Assembly (NCBI RefSeq): GCF_008831285.2
Contig: NC_045147.1
Location: 5,870,334 to 5,934,333, forward strand
Length of the DNA stretch: 64,000 nt
Reading direction: 5' to 3'
Source: Nymphaea colorata
Taxonomy: Eukaryota; Streptophyta; Magnoliopsida; Nymphaeales; Nymphaeaceae
Shown in pieces: positions 58,101 to 64,000 of this stretch; within the stretch, counting starts at the first letter, position 1, and each line of letters opens with the position of its first letter. A program made the translations under genes and the position numbers. Under the pieces are notes generated by a model. It was not told the DNA's origin, made no database searches, and saw only the letters and a list, made by a program, of their open reading frames with translations.

Positions 58101-59221
58101 GTGTAAAGCAGTATCAAAAACAAAATAAACTGGTAGCCTTTTCGCCTCGCATCCTTGAAATAGCATGTATCACTGTCAATAGGCATGAGTAAAACATATC
58201 ATGAATGGATACTTAAAAGGGGAGAGTTGCTGAACATGTGGTTGCTTAAGTCTGAAGGAAACTGATATACAACTTCTTTCCAAGAAACTACAAGCTGCTT
58301 TCCTTCTGTTCCATATCATGGTTTAGTTCATAAGCAGAATCTATAACATTCGTCTTTTCTTCCTAACCTTTTTAGGCTGCTAGCTTAAAACTCTTTGTGG
58401 GTTTTCTTTTCTTAATCATTCATGACAATTGGCAAAGAATTTAAAAAAAAAACATCTTATTGGAAGTCTTCAAATGCTTACTATGGAAAGTAGCTGGTAA
58501 GAAAGAATTGTGAAGAATGTCACGTTGAAAACCATGGATCAAGTCTCAATCATCCATACTACTTCCTCAAGAATGAAAAGAAAATAAAAGCTATTCAAGA
58601 GGGCCTTTTTTTTGTTAGCTTCTACTGTGATTGCCATTTAGAAAGCTTATATGAGAGATTATACTGCTAAGTATTGCAAAACATAAAACAGAGATGTAAA
58701 AAAAAAAGATTTATTTGGATTCATGTCATTCTCAGCAGTATCATCAAAGCCATCACATTAAAAGTTATGTCTTTGTCAAAGCTTAGGACATGGTTTTTTC
58801 TTCATACATTTCAAAAAAATTTTGATGGCTGGGCCCTCTTGCTTCGGCTTGAAAGTGAAGTTTCTCTAATCAAATCTTTACATCTCAGATTCAATTTTCA
58901 GTATAGCTGATTTGACAAGAATCAGTTAATCTCTTAACATGTATATTATATACGTTGGAAGTGACTTATCTTAACAAAAACACTGACAAGAACAATAAAT
59001 GTCAAACAACATTTATTTTATCTATTACTAAATCAGTTTAATTAGAATCTTGTGCCTCTAGGCATCTTTATTTTCTAAAGAGAACTTTTCTCAAGACATT
59101 TACAAAATGGTTCTCAAAAACTAGTAACTTTTCCCAACACTAGAAAATTTATTTTCAAAATTTGAGTGGCCTTTGCAACTAACCACGGCTTGACACCGGC
59201 TTAGTGGCAAAGAGGTGCATC
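54771..59221. other. Long anonymous AT-rich region, no supported gene
   Basis: Low repeat content compared with the rest of the window, and the most likely place for host intron or intergenic sequence. Short frames at 55707-55901 (64 codons) and 57045-57227 (60 codons) show no domain and have no splice-site chain that I could link. A (CA)n(TA)n microsatellite lies at 55157-55192. The end (59208-59221, caaagaggtgcatc) resembles the polypurine tract of the Tat-type element. Confidence 0.4.
55157..55192. repeat. Compound (CA)n(TA)n microsatellite
   Basis: About nine CA units followed by about eight TA units. Compound dinucleotide tracts like this arise by slippage and are usually polymorphic. 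Confidence 0.95.
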
Positions 59222-61400
59222 TATAAACAACCCAATTTTGTTTATAATTAAAATGACCCATTTGCCCCTCTTAATAGATTATGTGTTGATTTTATCAAAT
59301 ATTTTTCAAGTGCAAAAGCCAAAGGTCACATAGACATAGGTTTCATAATCCAAATGTCTTTGACCCACATCACGCAACTTGTCGCCAGTCAAAAAATGAT
59401 CATTTTGCCCCTGATCACCCCCATTTTGCCCAAATTTTGTCAAATTTTCACGAAATGTCTTTGGAATTTTTGAGAATTATATTTTACCATTTCAATTATG
59501 AAAATTCAAATATCTGCAATTCACCAAGAGCTTCCACAACACATTTTTCAGCTCATATTTGGTCGAATTTAGCTCAATATGACTCATTTCTAACTATTTG
59601 TTAGCAATTTCTTCACACCAGATTGTATACTGATCTCACCAATTTCATTATCAAATCTTTTTCATATCAGCAAACTATTTTCAGCCAAACCCCCAATTTT
59701 CAGAGTCAAATTATCATCATAAATCTTTCATTTCCCTCAATTTTAGTTGAATTGAGCTCACTTGCCCAGTGATTTGGATAATTCTCACCAATCACACCTT
59801 GTCAATGTCCACCGATAAGCCTAGGCATTGGGTCGGTTCTTGGCTTGGGTTAAGGATGTTGGGCCGGGCCGGGCCGACTCAATGCTCAAGCCTGTCCACC
59901 GACGTAATGTCTTTTCAGTGGCAGAAGAATATTTTCGAAGTTATTTTCTGCCTACTCATCCTAAATTTGAGCCCTAGACAATTGTCCTAAGACTAAGGTC
60001 ACTCTTTCTCTTTCATTTTGGGTGTCTGCAAAAAATTCGTCTAAGCTAGCTACATGTTCTTCTATGTTAGAACAGTCCATCTTAAGCTCAATTTAGATTA
60101 ATTCATCCAAAATCTAGCCCATTTTTCATTTTCACTCGTCTCTCTCATATGTCTGAAGCACTCAATGCTAGCTTGAAATTTTGAGCAGAAATTCTCACAA
60201 TTTAAGAGTAAAATTGGTGATTTCTTCACATCAGTGTGATCAGACACATCTCAACAGAGTATTATCAGCTTCAGATTGCAGAGATCAAATTTTGATCACA
60301 AAATTCATCTTTATCCCAAACCACTCAACGTTGTCTAAATCCAGACACTACCGCTTGTGGCTTCAGAGCAAAATTCTGATCAATATGGGATTCTAATTTC
60401 AATAGGTTCAGCATCACTCAAAGAGAGTATAAGTGCATCTATTTATCATAAACAAGTCTAAAATCATGGTTTCCCATTTTACCGTCCATATTTTTCATTT
60501 ATAGCTTGGTCAATTTTGAAAACTTTGATTTTTCAAGGGCAAATCAAGTCATTTGTCCATGAAACTTCACATGAACACATATTTTTTAATTGTCTATGAT
60601 TCTGCATGGTTTGATGTCCACTCTAACTCAAAAAACATGGTTTTGCACTAGGAGCAAATCCGTTATTTGGGAAATGTGTGTGACTTTCATTCTATGTTAG
60701 GAACCACATGAATCTAACTTATATATTTCATATGAACCTAGCTCACACAGGGTCTAAACTCATCTTGAATTCAACTCAAATCAAAACTGAACTCAGTCAA
60801 CTCAATTTGACATAAAACTGAACCTAGTTGAGCTGAGCTTGGTATGGACCTACATCCAACCTGGTTCAAACTCAGTGCAAGCCCAACTTAACATCTTAGC
60901 ATTGAGCTTCAACCTACTGAACCCAAGCTGAGCCCATATCATGCGCTTCGATCTCAAATCCTGATTTTAAACTCCAAATCTACAATTTGGATTCATAATA
61001 TGCATTATTTCAAATCTGGATCTCATATCTAATATCCAAATACATTTTTCTCAATTCAAAGCAAGAATTAAGTCTCTTATCTAAAGCCAAAATCCAAATC
61101 CATACATAGAGTTTACTTAGTCACACTTTACCAATACTTTTTGAAGTTTTAAATGTTTTTAGCTTTCTTCTATATTATTTGGTGACAAGGGAATAACAAA
61201 GTCATTTAGCTCAGTCATAATTCATATGGTTTTTAATATTTAAGAGCTTTATTTAAAGAATTTTAACTCACTTTTTGGGGTAGGGTTAGTGAGGGTAGGT
61301 GAAGTCATTTTATATGTTGCTCTTTTTTTTTAAAAAAAAAAAAAAAAACTTGTTTGGCTGTCATACTGATTTCGTTTCTCTATTTTCAGGGTTCTAAGCT
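59222..61400 (+). mobile_element. Probable Tat-type LTR fragment, right end not found
   Basis: caaagaggtgcatc/tataaacaaccc at 59208-59233 mirrors aaagaggggcatc/tgttaacacccc at the Tat LTR start (14626-14650). The following sequence has the composition of such LTRs: many 'caaattt', 'ttgcccc' and 'ccaaatc' phrases, and a GC-rich ccgggccgggccgac island at 59864-59878. No coding region precedes it, and I could not find an LTR end; 61400 is a guess near the A-rich tract at 61328-61348. The LTR start no longer has TG. Confidence 0.4.
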
Positions 61401-62395
61401 ACTAACCGATATAAGTTGTGGCATCATTTTAGGGCATAATTCAATATATTTTTTGAGCAAAAAGATGAGAATACCTTTGACTTGGAGGAGCCAAGCACCA
61501 CTTCGATCCTTTTCCTAAGGCTTGGATTGATTTATTTGGATGTAGATACCTGAGTGTTTGTGATTGTTTGGACTTCTTTTTGTATAAACATTGTAATTCA
61601 TTTTTTCAATAATAAAGAAGTTTCAATAATAAAGAACATTGTAATTCACCATGCTTCCCTTGGTCGGAATTTGGTGCTTAAAACTTTGGCCGAGGTTCTG
61701 AGTTTTTCTTTGCAAAATGTTGTTTTGTAAAGGCAGTAATGACAAGATTACATCATTAATCCTACAACCAATTTTTCAACGACAAAGCCCTTCTATCCAC
61801 AATGGATATAATGCAGATTTAATAACTGAAATGTAAATTTTCAAATGGGTATTGATTGGCCATAGCCGTTGGGCATACTCTTGCATTTACGAGTTTCATC
61901 CATAATTAAATACATTCTACCATCTTTTATAATGATTCATTTTCCTTTCCTCACAAATATTAATTCTCTTTTCAGTTTCATCTTTCTCTCTCATCTTGTG
62001 ACCAATTGGTATCAACTTTTATACGATTCTCCCTCTTTCTTTCTCTCACACTCCTTCTCTCGTCTAAGGTCCTTGTGAACATTGCACACTTCCATGGTGA
62101 AATGTTTTGCATTCTTGCACGACCAAGGAGTCACACTATTGCCTCCCTCCCATGACTAGTTTGATACACATGGAGCGTAAGTGGTTTTAGTAGTTAGTAA
62201 CGACCCTCTCATTGTTCACTCCAAAATTTTCGTGGTATTTAATTTTCTAGGATTGCATCAAGTATTTCAGTCATCAAAGTTTAAACTTCTTATCTTAGTT
62301 TTTTTTTTTTTAGTTTTCTCCCCAAAATCTGGAAATAAAACTATTTTTTATAGCATTTTGTTTGATGAAGAGAATTCCTGAATATTTTGTGAGAC
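61401..62395. other. Spacer, no gene seen
   Basis: Contains a short tandem repeat of ttcaataataaagaa at 61606 and 61622, and a CT-rich stretch near 61980-62060. The 69- and 66-codon frames here have no domain. Confidence 0.45.
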
Positions 62396-62684
62396 TGATA
62401 AATTTCTATTATGAAAATTTTATCTTGAGAAAGAAGATAGAATAATTGAAAAATGAATGTCTCTCTCTCAGTTTCTGCTAAGAATCAAGACCTATTTATT
62501 CTTTTTATTATAAATATCAGTTAACCAGATTTGATAAGTTCGTTATATTTAGGAACTGTTACACGAGATTTGGCACACTCAACATTTTTATTCCTTATAT
62601 TCTCATCGACTCTATCCTTGACTATCTGATGAGATTGGTTTTACAAGATTTCCTTGATAACCTGCCATCTATGTGCCGTAGTAT
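62396..62684 (-). repeat. 3' LTR of the deleted Copia element
   Basis: On the minus strand it starts after the purine tract tttgagggggga (plus 62685-62696) and ends tttatca at plus 62396. The expected TG start reads TA, a likely point change. It shares tcatcttgagaaag-type text with 63955-64000. Confidence 0.75.
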
Positions 62685-62696
62685 CCCCCCTCAAAC

Positions 62697-62795
62697 TCAC
62701 GTAGAGTCATGAACCAAGCTATAGTTAACGGCTTCGTCATAAGGTCCGCTACTTGCTGATCAGTGAAAATTTTGAACAACTCCAAGAACATCTGT
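62697..62795 (-). pseudogene. C-terminal end of Copia RNase H
   Basis: The minus-strand frame reads TDQQVADLMTKPLT, the near-universal end of Copia polyproteins, just before the polypurine tract. RT and the start of RNase H are deleted. Confidence 0.8.
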
Positions 62796-62799
62796 TTTT

Positions 62800-63000
62800 T
62801 GCTTTTAAAAAAAAAATCCAACAATAGAGAGAATGAACATCAACAAAGAAGACAGACTATGGATGTCCATGCAGAGAAAGAGTTGGAAGGTTCCCCATAT
62901 GTCTGAAATAATCAACTCTAAAAGCCTCCAACAGTGTTGAAAGGCTTTGTTGAATGATAGAGAATGACTCTTACCCAACTGTCAAGCCTCGCAAACATTA
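62800..63000 (-). pseudogene. Integrase N-terminal remnant of the deleted Copia element
   Basis: Minus-strand text reads QLGKSHSLSFNKA and then DYFRHMGNLPTLSLHGHP with a following FFVDVHS. It corresponds to the C..C..GK.H and SDIWGP..YYV.FVD.YS parts of Copia integrase. It stops at a run of A near 62808-62817, where the RNase H end begins, which marks the deletion point. Confidence 0.65.
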
Positions 63001-63906
63001 TTAAATGTTTTGTAAAGTTGGCACTTGGTGAAGCATTGTTTGTAATGTGTGCCCTGGATTACCGCATGAATGACGAGCCACAATTGTCCCCTTTTGTCCT
63101 CCTTACTGCCATTTGCCTTTGAATTTGCTGTTCTTTTAATCATTAAATGGAGGTCAGTTGAAACTTGAAAGTACCATGTCTAATAAAAAGGTAAATGGCA
63201 GAAGCACTTTCATATTCTTCATTGGACTGGAGCTGTGCCTCATGTGTAAGCAGCATAGCAAGAAGGTCCTCAATAGATATGGATTTTGTTCAAATCTTCA
63301 AGGCAATGAGGACTGATCCATATTCACCACTCGGCAACCCTGTTAGAATCTATGACATCCAGTCCTCCTCGTCTACAGGCTTACATGCAAGGGTGAGGTG
63401 ATGAGCAATAGCTTTTGCTCTAAAGAAATATTCTGAGATTGTCTATGCCACTTTCCTCAAATTAATCAATTGAGATTTGAGTCTCGCAGTAAAATTATTC
63501 GCTCGAGACCTCGCTGCATATATCTGACAGTGAGAAGACCAAACTTGTTGGGATGTTGTTAATCCAACAACATGACTATGTACCATGTCGATTATGAGGA
63601 CAAGATCGAGCTAAGTAGAAGCTGGTCTTATCTATATATGCAAATGTAGGATTTACACATCTTTCTTGGCAGTTAAAAAATTCTTCAAGACACGGTTAAG
63701 AGCCATCAACAAGACCCAAAAGAGCATAACTCTTCAATAGATAGGTGAATTGAGATTTTCGTAGCAAAAAGTTAATCAGCGAATGACTTGACTGCGAGAA
63801 AGTATGGAAGTTAGAGTGCGCAAGTAAAAGAGAAGAACATCTATTGTCAATGTTGACATGCATTGGATCCAAGTTCTCAACATCTCCTTGTTCTGTTGAT
63901 GCCATG
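62990..63906 (-). pseudogene. gag: gag of the deleted Copia element, broken
   Basis: ATG at 63906 (minus) begins MASTEQGDVENLD. The core is recognisable in pieces: YLLKSYALLGLVDGS near 63700, ASTARS..and DICSEVSSE near 63510, then HHLTLACKPVDEEDWMS near 63370-63415, and SISIEDLLAMLLTHEAQLQ near 63230-63285, a typical Copia gag end. A zinc-knuckle trace (CGNPGHTL in another frame) is near 63040. At least four stops and frame changes. Confidence 0.75.
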
Positions 63907-63938
63907 GCTGAAACCGTAGGAATGGAGTCTCCATGAGG

Positions 63939-63954
63939 CTCAGCTCTGATACCA
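63939..63954 (-). promoter_or_regulatory. Primer-binding site of the deleted Copia element
   Basis: The minus strand reads TGGTATCAGAGCTGAG immediately after the LTR end. The first 12 bases match the initiator-Met tRNA complement exactly. Confidence 0.92.
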
Positions 63955-64000
63955 TGATAAATTTCTGTCATGGAAATTCATCTTGAGAAAGGAGAGAGAG
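63955..64000 (-). repeat. Inner edge of the 5' LTR of the deleted Copia element
   Basis: Only 46 bp are in the window. They match the plus-strand start of the other LTR at 62396 (tgataaattt, then ttgagaaag). Confidence 0.8.

Larger units (their letters stand above)
62396..64000 (-). mobile_element. Internally deleted Copia element, minus strand
   Basis: The 3' LTR is at 62396-62684 and the inner edge of the 5' LTR is at 63955-64000 (the rest lies outside the window). Both edges read tgataaatttct on the plus strand. Between them only 1.27 kb remains: primer site, gag, a piece of integrase and the last part of RNase H. Protease, most of integrase and all RT are missing, so this copy could only move with help from a complete element. 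Confidence 0.82.

Overview
The window is repeat-rich nuclear DNA of a flowering plant. The evidence is the density of LTR retrotransposons of plant lineages: a Tekay/Del-like chromovirus with a C-terminal chromodomain, a Tat-lineage Gypsy element with a second RNase H and a LTR of about 3.7 kb, other chromoviruses, and Copia elements primed by initiator-Met tRNA. The species cannot be told from the sequence. I find no host protein-coding gene, tRNA, rRNA or CRISPR array that I can support.

Layout. 1-889 is the right end of a long LTR (family R1). 890-3140 is a decayed internal region followed by a 227-bp LTR. 4058-9166 is a complete but dead chromovirus with 277-279 bp LTRs and a GCTTG target-site duplication. 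9353-18331 is a 5'-truncated Tat-lineage element with its 3' LTR. 18332-21745 holds two minus-strand LTR pieces (A and B) of a family (R2). 21746-26631 is mostly anonymous, with decayed coding traces and a purine-rich low-complexity block. 26632-30877 is a second R1 LTR, split by a complete solo R2 LTR (26954-29869) with a perfect CCAAG duplication.

31628-36624 is a decayed Copia element cut off in RNase H by a minus-strand R1 LTR fragment (36625-37112) that carries a 70-bp tandem repeat. 37113-42010 is a 5'-truncated chromovirus. 42984-52508 is the youngest element, a Tekay-like chromovirus with 2.5-kb LTRs about 1% diverged. Its pol is broken by only two nonsense codons, and gag and pol are offset by one base at a G6 run. 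Its 3' LTR is cut short by a minus-strand LTR/PBS/leader fragment (52509-53650). 53650-59221 is anonymous AT-rich DNA. 59222 to about 61400 looks like another Tat-type LTR fragment. 62396-64000 is a minus-strand Copia derivative with two large internal deletions.

The genes do not form a host pathway. Each element carried gag (particle), protease, reverse transcriptase, RNase H and integrase, and nearly all copies are now inactive. The order of events can be partly read from nesting: the R1 LTR came before the solo R2 LTR inside it, and an R2 LTR (A) is cut where the Tat LTR ends. The most useful leads are the near-intact Tekay-like element and its G-run frame change, a conserved intron-like segment inside the R2 LTR, and an antisense primer-binding site embedded in the Tekay-like LTR.
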